Notes: generated from the sequence alone by a model not told the origin. DNA of 64,000 bases from UBA947 sp031550975 (GCA_031550975.1 JAVBOC010000005.1:137966-201965); one strand, 5' to 3'; shown: positions 1 through 8,971, counted from the first letter of the stretch. Made by a program: numbers and translations.

Positions 1-255
1 GAATTCAATTACGGTGTCTTCTTCTTTTCTGTCGCGAGAAGCCAAGCGGAAAGGTTCACGGATGATTTTTACTTCTTTTACGCCTTCAAGAGCCGAAACT
101 CTGCCCGGGGTGAGGGTGGTCTTGTCGCCAAATGCTTCAATCAGCGTAAAAATATCGCCGACGTTGGTTTTGGTTTCAAATCCGTTTTGTTGTAACAGGT
201 CTATTACTCTTTGAATATTTTCCGGCGTTGCGCCGCGTTCCATAATTATAATCAT
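1..255 (-). CDS. aroF: DAHP synthase, N-terminal part (partial)
   Basis: First 85 codons of a gene running off the left edge. The product starts MIIIMERGATPENIQRV and continues through GDKTTLTPGRVSALEGV to LASRDRKEEDTVIEF. This matches the N-terminal ferredoxin-like (ACT-like) extension and the start of the barrel in AroF-type 3-deoxy-7-phosphoheptulonate synthases, which condense phosphoenolpyruvate and erythrose 4-phosphate in the first step of the shikimate pathway. The barrel active site lies outside the window, so activity cannot be judged. The ATG at 255 gives the family's usual N-terminus; it lies 2 bases after the dedA stop, so the two genes are probably co-transcribed. A chorismate mutase gene (29270) is also in the window. 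Confidence 0.8.
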   Translation of the reverse strand, partial: MIIIMERGATPENIQRVIDLLQQNGFETKTNVGDIFTLIEAFGDKTTLTPGRVSALEGVKEVKIIREPFRLASRDRKEEDTVIEF

Positions 256-257
256 AT

Positions 258-884
258 TTACGATTCTTTCAGATTTTTAAAGTGGTGTATTACATAAAGG
301 ACAAAAAGTGTCCCGAAAACTAAAACGATTGCTATATCAAACTTGTGCCAAATAGCCGAGAAGATTTCCATGTGCTCGCCGAATTTTATTCCGACAAAAA
401 CTAACATGTAGCTCCAAATCAGTGAGCCGACGAAAGTTAGCACGAGGAAAATCGGCAGGTTTGCTCTTAAAATCCCTGCAGGAAGTGAAATGAAGGTTCT
501 GATAATAGGAAGCATCCGGCAGACAAAAAACGCCCACTCGCCCCATTTCTCTGACCATTTATCGGCTTCTTCCAGGTCTTTTTTTGAGATAAGGAACCAT
601 TTCCCATATTTCTCAATAAACGGTCTTCCGCCGCAATATCCAATGAAATAAGACGGAATTGAACCTATAACGCATCCGAGTGCGCCCGCAAAAGCAGCGG
701 TATGAATGCTCATAACGCCTTTGCTTACAAGATATCCGGCAAACGGCAAAATAGCTTCGCTTGGTAATGGAATATTGCAGGATTCAATCGCCATTAGTGC
801 AACAATGCCCCAAGCGCCTGCAGCGCTTATCGTTTGCTCAATCCAGCTAAATACAAATCCCAGGCTATTGTGTATAAATTCCAT
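258..884 (-). CDS. DedA family membrane protein
   Basis: Inner-membrane protein of 208 residues, the usual DedA length. It has the family's conserved acidic/proline stretch (IESCNIPLPSE, about residues 33-43) and the arginine signature R123-MLPIIRTFISLPAG-137, plus several hydrophobic segments. DedA (VTT domain) proteins are linked to lipid carrier transport such as undecaprenyl-phosphate or phospholipid flipping, and to membrane homeostasis; the substrate of this one cannot be told from sequence. It is upstream of aroF with a 2-base gap, likely in one transcript, though no functional link is obvious. Confidence 0.85.
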   Translation of the reverse strand: MEFIHNSLGFVFSWIEQTISAAGAWGIVALMAIESCNIPLPSEAILPFAGYLVSKGVMSIHTAAFAGALGCVIGSIPSYFIGYCGGRPFIEKYGKWFLISKKDLEEADKWSEKWGEWAFFVCRMLPIIRTFISLPAGILRANLPIFLVLTFVGSLIWSYMLVFVGIKFGEHMEIFSAIWHKFDIAIVLVFGTLFVLYVIHHFKNLKES

Positions 885-1123
885 AATAAAATATTAGCAC
901 GAATAGATTCCATTGCAAGCGCACCCAGCCAGCTTACTCTTGCAGAATTTCATCCATTTAGACCAGTACAAATTTTGCTCCAAATGGTAATATGATAGAG
1001 CGAGCGAGTCAGATAGAAAACTTGTTTTCATATTTGCGAGCGAGAGAATATCAAATGAGCGCAGCTCATATAATGTTGACCTAATTTACACAATCATTAA
1101 ATAGTTAAAAAAGGAAATTTCAC

Positions 1124-2119
1124 ATGAACAAGAAAGTTTTTTTGTTAATAGCAGCGGCAGTATTTTTGAGCACAGGAGCTTATGCGGCAAATCCTCCACC
1201 ATTGCCGACACCTCAACCGACACCAGGCGCTCAACCGGCACCAGGGGTGCAACCTGCACCGGGTACACTATCTGCGGAGGCAGCAAAACCTGCTGAACCA
1301 AAGAATATTGACACAAAAACAATGTATTACCCGAACGCAACTGTGCCAAGCGGGATTCAAAAATACAAAAAAGGCAACTACACCGGCTGTCTTCAAGAAA
1401 TGCTTTCAGTAGTTAAAAAAGATCCGAAAAATGCTATGGGACACTACTATCTTGGACTTGCATATATGAAAATAAATGACAATACTGCAGCAACTAGTGC
1501 TTTTGATAAAGTAATCGCAACAAGTTCTAACTTCGCGCTTGTACAGTATGCAGCGAAAGCTAAAAAATGCGCCAGCGGAATGGAAGCTTGTAAGCCTTCA
1601 GGGGAAGAACAAGAACTCGATACTTTTATAACAAATGCATATGGCAACCCGAACAATTATGGGGCAAAGCCTGCTGCACCTGCATCAAGCAAACAAGCAA
1701 GCCAACAAGAATTAGATGCGCTAAGACAGAAAATGAATTCTCAAGATTATTTGTATCAGAAAGACTTACAACAAATAAGAAACTTAAACAAATCTGAAGA
1801 AATTACAGGCGAAAGAATCGCTGCGGCTTCTGATGAAGAAATCCTCCAGGCGATAAAAACCTTAAAAGATGCTGGCGTTACTATCACGGTTAATAATCCG
1901 TCAAGCTACACCCCTGACCAACAAGCTATGCAAATGATGCAGCAAATGCAAATGTTAAACGGCGGACAAAACAACAACAACCCGATGATGAACATGCTTC
2001 CGTACATGTATGCGCAAAATGACAGCGGAAAAAACATTGACCCGCAGGTTATGCAATCATTTATAATGAATTCAATGATACCTGATTTTGGATTTAACAA
2101 TAACAACAATAACAGATGA
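1124..2119 (+). CDS. Secreted TPR protein with Pro-rich and Asn/Met-rich ends
   Basis: 331 residues. Residues 1-21 form a Sec signal peptide (MNKKVFLLIAAAVFLSTGAYA). A proline-rich stretch with PTPGAQPAPG-type repeats follows to about residue 48, then a tetratricopeptide-like region (about 75-150), and a C-terminal half rich in Gln, Met and Asn ending in a run of Asn. The mature protein should be periplasmic or surface exposed and act as a protein-interaction scaffold; no enzyme motif is visible. The start is supported by AAAAAAGGAAA upstream of the ATG. Its stop overlaps the next gene's start (ATGA), indicating translational coupling. I do not recognise a named family. Confidence 0.75.
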   Translation: MNKKVFLLIAAAVFLSTGAYAANPPPLPTPQPTPGAQPAPGVQPAPGTLSAEAAKPAEPKNIDTKTMYYPNATVPSGIQKYKKGNYTGCLQEMLSVVKKDPKNAMGHYYLGLAYMKINDNTAATSAFDKVIATSSNFALVQYAAKAKKCASGMEACKPSGEEQELDTFITNAYGNPNNYGAKPAAPASSKQASQQELDALRQKMNSQDYLYQKDLQQIRNLNKSEEITGERIAAASDEEILQAIKTLKDAGVTITVNNPSSYTPDQQAMQMMQQMQMLNGGQNNNNPMMNMLPYMYAQNDSGKNIDPQVMQSFIMNSMIPDFGFNNNNNNR

Positions 2120-2715
2120 TTACAGATTATAATAAAGCCAGAGATTTGCTTTTAACTTCGTCGGTAAAAGACTGTCGACAGTTTTTTCGTCAAAACAACT
2201 GCGCTTTAGAACTTGCTTATTGCGATATTATTGAGGATAATCTTGAGGGTGCAAAGAAAAATTTTACCTCAATTCTTGAGAAGGATATTCGCGCAAAATG
2301 GGGATTGATTTTAATTAGTATGATTGAGGGTGATGTTTCTGATTACCCGACGTATTTTGAGATAAGAAATTTTTTAGAAATTGATATACAAATTTTAATC
2401 GCACATTACAAAGGGGATTATGTCGAAAGTATCGTAAAGTATGCGGATTTTCTTTTCTCTCTTAATCCTGAATCGTATAAGTTTATTGCGCGCGTGTTCC
2501 AAAACAATGACCTTAAACCGCAGGCAAAGTTTTTCTTAGAAATGGCAAAACAAAAATTCTATAATGACCCGGAGCTGCACTATATGCTGGCTCTATACTA
2601 CAGAGATGAAAATTTACACCCGCTTGCGTTTAAAGCAGCACAAGATTGCTTGAAAATCTGTCCGGGTTATTATCCGGCAGAAACCCTCTTAAAGCAGCTT
2701 AATTACAGCGGATAA
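2116..2715 (+). CDS. TPR-like cytoplasmic protein
   Basis: 199 residues without signal peptide or membrane segment. The C-terminal half has helical pairs with TPR spacing (PQAKFFLEMAK, PELHYMLALYYRDE, PLAFKAAQDCLKICPGY). It probably mediates protein-protein contacts; no specific function is recognised. The ATG overlaps the stop of the secreted TPR gene by 4 bases, so the two are almost certainly translated together and may work together. The 3' end overlaps the convergent gene ending at 2699 by 17 bases. Confidence 0.7.
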   Translation: MITDYNKARDLLLTSSVKDCRQFFRQNNCALELAYCDIIEDNLEGAKKNFTSILEKDIRAKWGLILISMIEGDVSDYPTYFEIRNFLEIDIQILIAHYKGDYVESIVKYADFLFSLNPESYKFIARVFQNNDLKPQAKFFLEMAKQKFYNDPELHYMLALYYRDENLHPLAFKAAQDCLKICPGYYPAETLLKQLNYSG

Positions 2716-3082
2716 TATTGCCGTTTTTGTCGTAATGCGCCATTCCGTTGCAAGAAGTTATAAATTTTCGAGTTGTAGCCTGTGGAGCCGGCTGCATTTG
2801 CTGCGGCGGTCTGTTTCTCTGATACATTGGAGTTTGCGCTATAACTGTATTTGGTGGGGATGATGTTGTAAACCCTGTTGTGTTATTTCTGCTGTATGTG
2901 GTTCTGCCGGCACTAGTGTTGCCGTTTGTTGTGAACGAATACCCTGAAGAACCGGTATTGTACGAAGCGGGCGCCGGAATCGTAATGCTCGTATTGCGTA
3001 CAAAGGAGGTTGAAAAACCTTCTGCTGACGCAGTGCTAATGGTTAAACAAAAAATAAATAAACCTAACACGAACTTATTCAT
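2699..3082 (-). CDS. Small secreted protein, unknown function
   Basis: 127 residues from the preferred ATG at 3082, which has AAGGGTAAGG upstream and begins a clear signal peptide (MNKFVLGLFIFCLTISTASA). An in-frame start 24 codons further upstream is less likely because it would bury that signal. The mature part is rich in Ser, Thr, Asn and Gly, with a Pro/Gln-rich patch (RPPQQMQPAPQ), and ends in a short motif, CNGMAHYDKNGNIIRC, whose two Cys could form a disulfide. Probably periplasmic or exported; no family recognised. Convergent 17-base overlap with the TPR gene on the other strand. Confidence 0.6.
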   Translation of the reverse strand: MNKFVLGLFIFCLTISTASAEGFSTSFVRNTSITIPAPASYNTGSSGYSFTTNGNTSAGRTTYSRNNTTGFTTSSPPNTVIAQTPMYQRNRPPQQMQPAPQATTRKFITSCNGMAHYDKNGNIIRCN

Positions 3083-3224
3083 ACACACCTTACCCTTTGC
3101 CAATTTGGGCCTTGTTGCCGGGGATAGTATCTCCCCAGTCTTTACTTTTAACAACTATAATAAGTTCAAAAAGTTCATTTATTGCGTATTTAGTGCAAAA
3201 GTTTTACATTGCTTCATACAAAAC

Positions 3225-4817
3225 TTAGCTAAAAAGGTCGTTAATTTTGTCTAAAATCTCTTGCGGGTCAATTTCATTGGTCACTTTATTGACTTCTTGA
3301 GCGATTTGATAGAGCTTTGCAGCTTCTATTTTGTCGCCGGTGATTGCGATTGAACGAGCTAGGTTGAAGTGGGCGAGCGCATAATTCGGGTTGCACTCGA
3401 CTGATTTTTTAAACAGGTCAATCGCCGGTCTTACGCGACCAAGGTCATCAAGGTAAATTACACCCAAGTTGTTGTACGCGATGTCGTAATTCGGGTCATA
3501 TTCGATCGCTAAGTTATATTCTTTAACTGCCTCGTCAATGTCGCCTTTACCCCAAAAAAGGAAGCCAAGGTTACAGTGGATTTTTGCGTTTTTAGGATCC
3601 AGGTCTAATGCGTTGCGGTAAACTGTCAAAGCGTTATCAGTGTCTTCTTTGTCGTAAAACGCGCTGCCGAGGTTAACATAAATATCTAAATCTTCAGGGG
3701 TCAACAAGTATGCGCTCTGGTAAGAGCTGATTGCAGCGTCTAAATCGTTTCCTGATTCTTGGTAAACAAACCCAAGTGTTTGGTTAATAATACTTGTCCA
3801 TTGTTTTTTAGGGTTTAGAGTAACCGCCGTTTGGAAGTGCGAAATTGCGCCCGGAATATCCCCTTTAACATACAAAATATTTGCTAAGTTCGAGTGAACA
3901 TCAGGCATATTTGGCATAATCTTGATTAGTTTTTGGTAAATCTCAATCGCGCTGTCAAAGTCGCCTTGTTCTTCATAAGCCTGGCAGAGGTGGCGGTAAG
4001 CCGGAATATTTAAGCTATCCAACCAAATCGCCATTTTGTATTCAGTAATCGCGTCATCATATCTTCCAAGTGAACGGTAAATATCACCTAACAAGCAGTA
4101 CAACGGTACAAAGCCCGGAGCTTTTTCGATGGCTTCAATGTAGACGCCGATTGCTTCTTCCAGCCCTTGCATTTGGACGAGCATGAACCCTTTCATCAAT
4201 ATCGGGAAAAATCTAAAATTAGAAAGCACTTTGCTAACATTAGAAATAGCGCGTTTATCAAACGGCAAAGTTACCACTGATAAAAACAGCTCCCACTTTG
4301 ACATAAAAGCGTTTTTGAAACTTCTAAACGAAGAAATTTTATACAAATTTGAAAGCAGATAATGCGCGCAAGAGTTTCTAAAAGGTGCGCATTGGACAGC
4401 TTTTTTAGCATTCATTGAGGCTTCTAAAAACCGTGCTTTTTTCGTGTAGGTTTCTGCGAGCAAATAATATGCTTTGGCTAATTTCGGGTCTTTAGAAATC
4501 GCTGTATCAAGGTAGTTTACGGCTTTGTCCAAGTCGCCTTTATAAAACTGAGCCTGACCTATTTTAAAATAAATGTCAGCCGAATCAATGTAGCTCTCGA
4601 GTGCTCTTTGGTACTCGGTGATTGCTTCATCAATATATTGGCAGGAGTTAAAAATATCCAGGTGCCATGCTAAATAAAGGTCGCCGAGGCGAATGTGTAA
4701 ATCCGGGTCTGTCGGATTATTCTGCAAACCAATCTGGCAAAGCTCAATGGCATTTTTCATGTTGCCGGTCTTGCATTCTTTTCTAATCTTTTTTTCCAAC
4801 TGCTTTGTACTTGTCAT
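3225..4817 (-). CDS. Large TPR-repeat protein
   Basis: 530 residues made almost entirely of tetratricopeptide repeats (more than ten), for example YFKIGQAQFYKGDLDKAVNY, CLLGDIYRSLGRYDDAITEY and IYVNLGSAFYDKEDTDNAL. No signal peptide or clear membrane helix is seen at the N-terminus (MTSTKQLEKKIRKECKTGN), so it should be cytoplasmic. TPR solenoids act as scaffolds for protein complexes; the partner is unknown. It is the third TPR protein in a 4-kb stretch. The gene is divergent from the ECF sigma factor at 4985, and an imperfect inverted repeat lies between them. Confidence 0.8.
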   Translation of the reverse strand: MTSTKQLEKKIRKECKTGNMKNAIELCQIGLQNNPTDPDLHIRLGDLYLAWHLDIFNSCQYIDEAITEYQRALESYIDSADIYFKIGQAQFYKGDLDKAVNYLDTAISKDPKLAKAYYLLAETYTKKARFLEASMNAKKAVQCAPFRNSCAHYLLSNLYKISSFRSFKNAFMSKWELFLSVVTLPFDKRAISNVSKVLSNFRFFPILMKGFMLVQMQGLEEAIGVYIEAIEKAPGFVPLYCLLGDIYRSLGRYDDAITEYKMAIWLDSLNIPAYRHLCQAYEEQGDFDSAIEIYQKLIKIMPNMPDVHSNLANILYVKGDIPGAISHFQTAVTLNPKKQWTSIINQTLGFVYQESGNDLDAAISSYQSAYLLTPEDLDIYVNLGSAFYDKEDTDNALTVYRNALDLDPKNAKIHCNLGFLFWGKGDIDEAVKEYNLAIEYDPNYDIAYNNLGVIYLDDLGRVRPAIDLFKKSVECNPNYALAHFNLARSIAITGDKIEAAKLYQIAQEVNKVTNEIDPQEILDKINDLFS

Positions 4818-4848
4818 GGCAACATTATATCATAAGAGATGCCAGGAG

Positions 4849-4935
4849 GCTAAGATGTTAAGAGGTTAAACTATATTTTGTTTAAGAGGGCTTTTAATGT
4901 AAATGTCAAGCATCTAACCGTCCTAGCATCTTAGC
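4849..4935. repeat. Imperfect inverted repeat between divergent genes
   Basis: Left arm GCTAAGATGTTAAGAGGTTA (4849-4868) is largely the reverse complement of the segment at 4915-4935 (taaccgtcctagcatcttagc). About 46 bases separate the arms. It could be a mobile palindromic remnant or a regulatory structure serving the divergent TPR and sigma-factor genes; the sequence does not decide which. Confidence 0.45.
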
Positions 4936-4984
4936 ATCTACTATCGGGTAATGACTTAACTGTTTAATGTCTTAGTATTAAAAT

Positions 4985-5578
4985 ATGGTAACACTGCAAT
5001 ATAAGAAAATGCCTCTGGAGGAGCTTGTCGTTTTGGCTCAGCAGAATGATTTTAAAGCGCTTGAAGAACTAATCAAACGCGAGCAAAAGAGTGTTTTTGC
5101 AGCATTTTCGTACCTTTGCAACAAAAGAGAAAATGTCTTGGATCTCACTCAAGAAGCCCTTTTGCGTGTTGCCAGAGGACTCCCGAAATTAAGAAACCCC
5201 AAGACTTTTAAAAGCTGGCTTAACCAAATAGTTACAAATTTGTTTTATGACGAATTGCGCAAAATGAAACGTAAGCCTGATACGGTTTCCATTGATGAAA
5301 GTTATGACGAGGGCTCCCCGTTTGCGATTAAATTCCAACTGATTGACAAAAAATGCAAACCGCATGAAAAATGTGTTTCGGCAGAGCTTGAAAAAAATAT
5401 AAAAGATGCTATTTTGCAGCTTCCTGACCAATACCGTATCGCAATTGTGCTGCGCGAACTGCAAGGGTTAAGCTATGAAGAAATAGCAAAAGTAATGCAC
5501 TCAAGTGTTGGCACAGTTAAGTCAAGAATTGCGCGCGCAAGAGGGAAGTTACAAGAAGGTCTTAAAGCCTACATTTAA
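4985..5578 (+). CDS. ECF-type RNA polymerase sigma factor
   Basis: 197 residues with the two ECF domains. Sigma-2 spans about residues 15-90 (ENVLDLTQEALLRVARGL, FKSWLNQIVTNLFYDELRK). Sigma-4 covers about 140-195, with helix-turn-helix GLSYEEIAKVMHSSVGTVKSRIARARGKL. It directs RNA polymerase to a stress or envelope regulon. The next gene (5592) encodes a zinc-finger anti-sigma factor with one membrane helix, so this sigma factor is probably held at the membrane until a signal arrives. Closest to the RpoE/SigW type; the regulon is unknown. Confidence 0.9.
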   Translation: MVTLQYKKMPLEELVVLAQQNDFKALEELIKREQKSVFAAFSYLCNKRENVLDLTQEALLRVARGLPKLRNPKTFKSWLNQIVTNLFYDELRKMKRKPDTVSIDESYDEGSPFAIKFQLIDKKCKPHEKCVSAELEKNIKDAILQLPDQYRIAIVLRELQGLSYEEIAKVMHSSVGTVKSRIARARGKLQEGLKAYI

Positions 5579-5591
5579 GAAAGGAGCAATT

Positions 5592-6164
5592 ATGCAGCCA
5601 GAATTATCATGCGATCAGGTATCGGCACTTATGAGTTTTTATATAGAAAACAGACTGAGCGGAAAACTCGTTGAGCATATACAACGCCACCTTGACGGTT
5701 GCCCTGAATGCAGAGAAAAATTTGAGAGCTTGCAAGAATTGTTCGGCAGTTTTGCAAGTATCAAAAGCGGCCTCGGAGATAAATACAAAGAAGACTTTGA
5801 GGAGAGCGAAAAAGACGAGTTTGAAACCCGTTTCTTAACCAAACAATACGATGAATTCAAATTAAATCTGTCAGCTTATGTGGATAACGAACTTGATGAT
5901 TCGCAGAATATAAAAATTAAAAAAATGGCTATCTCAAACCCGCTTGCACGCCAGGATTTAGAAGATATGTTTACTTTTAAAAAAGTGCTTCACATGTCAT
6001 TTGAAAAAACCAAAAATGATGCAAAGACAGATTTTTCAAGACAAGTTTTGAGCCAGCTAAATCAGAACAGCAGACGAATTGACCCGTTCATTCAAATCGC
6101 GATAATATTCGGCGCGATGGTGAGTGCTGTGATTACAGGGGTTGTGTGGATTTTATATTTTTAG
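5592..6164 (+). CDS. Zinc-finger anti-sigma factor, membrane-anchored
   Basis: 190 residues from the ATG at 5592, which has AAGAAAGGAG upstream; an upstream in-frame start lies inside the sigma gene and is unlikely. The N-terminus has the anti-sigma zinc motif H33-x3-C37-x2-C40 (HLDGCPEC). An acidic linker and a second ZAS-like helical patch (FKLNLSAYVDNELDDSQ) follow, and the last 25 residues are a membrane helix. It should bind and inhibit the sigma factor encoded 13 bases upstream and sense the envelope or redox state. The 3' end overlaps the convergent gene by 12 bases. Confidence 0.87.
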   Translation: MQPELSCDQVSALMSFYIENRLSGKLVEHIQRHLDGCPECREKFESLQELFGSFASIKSGLGDKYKEDFEESEKDEFETRFLTKQYDEFKLNLSAYVDNELDDSQNIKIKKMAISNPLARQDLEDMFTFKKVLHMSFEKTKNDAKTDFSRQVLSQLNQNSRRIDPFIQIAIIFGAMVSAVITGVVWILYF

Positions 6165-6836
6165 ATTCCCGGAATATTTCATCGCGGATTGGTTGATATA
6201 ATTGTCCATTGAAATCCCGCGCGCAGGCTGCACATTAGGCCGTCTGTACACAGGTGTCTCGTCAATCTTTTGCTGGAGTATTGCAGCCCTTCTTTTTTCG
6301 TTTAATTCAGCCATGGTGATTTTTTGGCAATGCGCCGCATATTTGTTTCTTAAAATTGGGGTAATGATATTAGTAGAAACAATAGCGCCTGCGATCCCAG
6401 CCACAACGCCGGCATCTTTTCTCAAATCCTCAACAGCTTTTTTCATGTCTGGCGGGAAAGAGTCTATATCTAAAACTTCCTTACCCATTTTCTTGCCGAG
6501 CAAGCCTTTGCTCTTTAAAAAATCTTTGATTTTTGGGGTAGTGATTTTTCCCTGTCTAGCCATGTTTTCAGCGATGTTTGTTGCAGTTCTGGTAAGCAGG
6601 TAGAAGGACAAAATATTTATAGTAGCATCCCCGAGTTCTTGCGGGATGAGAAAGGCTTTTTCTTTTAAGGAGATTTTGTCATTAAATAATACCGCTGCAA
6701 TCTGGCCGGCAGCCGAAAGTGCCCACCCTAAAGTCCCTGTAACCAAAAGCATTGTAGCCGGGTTAGCGGAATAGGTATTATATGTGTTTGTTTTAAACGT
6801 ATTGAATTTACGTGTAATTGTACTAAGCAAGCTCAT
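6153..6836 (-). CDS. Membrane protein, unknown function
   Basis: 227 residues with hydrophobic segments near residues 27-50 (PATMLLVTGTLGWALSAAG), 70-85 and 140-160 (GVVAGIAGAIVSTNIITPIL), and a basic, Arg-rich tail. The start overlaps the upstream gene's end by 14 bases, so the two are coupled and probably form one unit. No family recognised. Its partner has the same general plan (hydrophobic segments, basic linkers), suggesting paired inner-membrane components. The gene converges on the anti-sigma factor gene, overlapping it by 12 bases. Confidence 0.6.
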   Translation of the reverse strand: MSLLSTITRKFNTFKTNTYNTYSANPATMLLVTGTLGWALSAAGQIAAVLFNDKISLKEKAFLIPQELGDATINILSFYLLTRTATNIAENMARQGKITTPKIKDFLKSKGLLGKKMGKEVLDIDSFPPDMKKAVEDLRKDAGVVAGIAGAIVSTNIITPILRNKYAAHCQKITMAELNEKRRAAILQQKIDETPVYRRPNVQPARGISMDNYINQSAMKYSGNLKI

Positions 6837-7362
6837 TTACACCTCGTCTCTTTTCTTTTAGAAGGCGGTTTGTGAGCAGTTTAGTAAATGGAGCATCAAC
6901 TGCAAAGTTTGTAACTAACATCGCAAGGAGCCCCACAATAGTTCCCATTGTGTTTTTGTACTGGAGGAATCCTTCAGCTGTCATCTTCTCAACTTTAGGG
7001 AAAAACAAAGATCTTATTTTTTTAAGACCTGGTGCTGGTGGTAGCGAACACTTTCCTATAAGGTTGATTGCCCCTTTTCTTATTAAAACACCGGTGGTAG
7101 TTCCGACAATAATTTTAGCCACAGTTCGGCAAACTGAGACATCTCGTGTTTTCTCATCTACGTTACGGTTATGAAAATCAATAAATGGCTGTGTAACAAG
7201 GGCAGTTGCACCAAGAATTAAACGCTGTTCGCCCGAAGTGAAGTGTCTGTTTATCCACCCCGGGTTCTTAGGGTCTTTGGATAAATGGCACGGAGGCATA
7301 ACGCTCGCCGCACGGCGTTCGATGCTGTTAATAAAATTGCCTATTATTCCTGGTTTTGTCAT
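6823..7362 (-). CDS. Membrane protein paired with the next gene, unknown function
   Basis: 179 residues from the ATG at 7362 (GGGTAG upstream); a TTG codon ten codons earlier is an alternative start. Hydrophobic stretches are at about residues 45-60 (LILGATALVTQPFI), 75-95 and 130-155 (GTIVGLLAMLVTNFAV), with basic linkers. It overlaps the downstream membrane-protein gene by 14 bases, so the two are probably made together. I do not recognise a family. It is the first gene leftward from a 186-base divergent intergenic region shared with the paralogue array at 7549. Confidence 0.55.
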   Translation of the reverse strand: MTKPGIIGNFINSIERRAASVMPPCHLSKDPKNPGWINRHFTSGEQRLILGATALVTQPFIDFHNRNVDEKTRDVSVCRTVAKIIVGTTTGVLIRKGAINLIGKCSLPPAPGLKKIRSLFFPKVEKMTAEGFLQYKNTMGTIVGLLAMLVTNFAVDAPFTKLLTNRLLKEKRRGVNELA

Positions 7363-7548
7363 ATCACTACCCAAGTCTGTAAAGTAAATCAAGCTCTGGG
7401 ATTGCCTAAATCGGGATAAATATTAAGAAAAATTTACAATATCTCGGTCTGCCGTGATTATAACAATTTTTAGAACAAAAAACAATGAAATTGTAACAAA
7501 AAACGTAATATAATAGCAAAAAAAAATATTTATGGACATTTAGCTAAT

Positions 7549-8247
7549 ATGCTTTCAGTATCAACAGTAAAATTTAACAATCAAGTGCCGCCAATCCAGC
7601 CAACGCGCTGCAAGAATCCGTCGTTCGGAATTGCAATGGGAGGCGGAGTTAGTGGCAAATTGGTTCCACCTGCAGCAGAATCCGTGAAAACAGTTTCAAA
7701 GGAATTTCGTCATCTTATCAGCGATGCTGCAAATCGCTTTAATAGAAAGATATGCAAAGAAGCGCTTTTAGATAATGGTTATATTCTTCATTTTCATCTG
7801 CAACGGGAAGATGCTAAGTTGCCATTATACGAAATTACCCAAAAAATAGTAAAATTCTATGATAATCCTCGTTACCACGGCTCATATAAGGAAGCGCACG
7901 CAAACCACATATTATCCAGGGTTATGGTGAAAATACTCGGGATAGCTAAGGAAGATGAAATTCGCCATGAGATGGGGCATGATTTCGGGACAATTTCTGA
8001 AAGGTATGCGCAAAATATATTGACACCTGAAGAAGAAACTATCCTGCGCCACCCAAATGCTTTAAATATGGGTGGTGGCAAAAACGGTGTACCGAATGTT
8101 ATGCAAATATTGGCTGAGATAATAGCTTCGCACCAGCCTGCCGGTGGCATTTTTGGCAGCGGTTTGTATGGGTTTCAAGACAAAAAGATAATGCAGAAAT
8201 TATTTCATTGCACGGATTCACTGGTAGAATCAGTTTACTTATTATAA
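7549..8247 (+). CDS. Leader-motif protein, paralogue 1 of 3
   Basis: 232 residues, unknown function. The N-terminus MLSVSTVKFNNQ, a Pro/Arg linker, then NPSFGIA (SFG at 25-27) matches the leader seen in at least eight other proteins of this window. The body is soluble and helical with a conserved C-terminal block (IIASHQPAGGIFGSGLYGF, then IMQKLF) shared with the two following genes. HEMGH at about residues 144-148 resembles an HExxH-like metal site but is HxxxH here and absent in the paralogues, so no protease call is made. A TATAAT hexamer lies at 7509-7514; no clear ribosome site is visible. Confidence 0.65.
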   Translation: MLSVSTVKFNNQVPPIQPTRCKNPSFGIAMGGGVSGKLVPPAAESVKTVSKEFRHLISDAANRFNRKICKEALLDNGYILHFHLQREDAKLPLYEITQKIVKFYDNPRYHGSYKEAHANHILSRVMVKILGIAKEDEIRHEMGHDFGTISERYAQNILTPEEETILRHPNALNMGGGKNGVPNVMQILAEIIASHQPAGGIFGSGLYGFQDKKIMQKLFHCTDSLVESVYLL

Positions 8248-8252
8248 AAGAT

Positions 8253-8356
8253 AAAGGCCTCAAAATATGCTTACAATATCACCAATCAGATTCAATAATT
8301 CGCAACCTCCAACGCTGCACCCAACGCAGCGCAAAAGCCCGTCGTTCGGGATAGCA
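8253..8356 (+). repeat. Leader-coding direct repeat, copy A
   Basis: 104 bases, from the ribosome-site region (AAAGGCCTCAAAATATG) through codon 30 of paralogue 2. Identical to 8972-9075 except for two bases. The similarity stops abruptly right after the Ser-Phe-Gly-Ile-Ala codons. Confidence 0.9.
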
Positions 8357-8971
8357 TATAATCATGAATTTTTTCAAAAAGTTGCGCAACCTGCAACGGG
8401 TTTTGTAAAAGATGCTTCACCTGAGTTCCGAAAGCTCGTTTCTAATGCCGCAAATCATTTCAATAAAAAAATATTCAAAGAGGCTATTAATGACCAAGGT
8501 TATAGACTATCTTTCTATGCACAACCTGAGTGGGCTAAAATTCCAACATTTGAGATAGCTGATGACATAATAAAAATATATGACCATCCCTGCTATCATG
8601 GCTTGTATAAAGAAGGTTATGCAAACAGCGTATTATCCCGAATTATGACAAGAACATTGGGGATAGCTCATGAGCCGGGGATGCTTGATACATTCGCAGA
8701 TGATGCTGAACGAATTGTAGATAAAGTTGCTGAAAAAAAATTAACCCGACTTGAAACCACTATCATGGAACACCTAACTGCTTTGAATACGAAAAAAATT
8801 GAGGATGACACAGAAGTTATTCAAAAAGTAATAGCTGAGATAATAGCCTCTCATCAAAAAGGTGGCGGGCTTTTTGGCAGCGGACTATTTGTAGACAAAG
8901 ACCCAAAAGTTATGCAGAAATTATTCCCTGGTGTGAATGATTTAATAGAATTAGTTTATTTTAGAATTTAA
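8267..8971 (+). CDS. Leader-motif protein, paralogue 2 of 3
   Basis: 234 residues, unknown function. The leader MLTISPIRFNNSQPP continues to SPSFGIA (SFG at 26-28). The body is alignable with paralogue 1: EFRKLVSNAANHFNKKIFKEA, then YDHPCYHGLYKEGYANSVLSRIM, then IIASHQKGGGLFGSGLF and VMQKLFPGVNDLIELVYF. No signal peptide, membrane helix or catalytic motif is seen. It starts 19 bases after paralogue 1, with AAAGG as ribosome site. The 5' 104 bases are almost identical to those of paralogue 3 although the bodies differ strongly, suggesting recent leader exchange or selection on the leader. Confidence 0.65.
   Translation: MLTISPIRFNNSQPPTLHPTQRKSPSFGIAYNHEFFQKVAQPATGFVKDASPEFRKLVSNAANHFNKKIFKEAINDQGYRLSFYAQPEWAKIPTFEIADDIIKIYDHPCYHGLYKEGYANSVLSRIMTRTLGIAHEPGMLDTFADDAERIVDKVAEKKLTRLETTIMEHLTALNTKKIEDDTEVIQKVIAEIIASHQKGGGLFGSGLFVDKDPKVMQKLFPGVNDLIELVYFRI

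Noticed and set aside
7960..7992. HExxH-type protease site in leader paralogue 1 (HEMGH)
   Set aside because: It is absent from the two paralogues, and no further metal-binding motif follows at the right distance.
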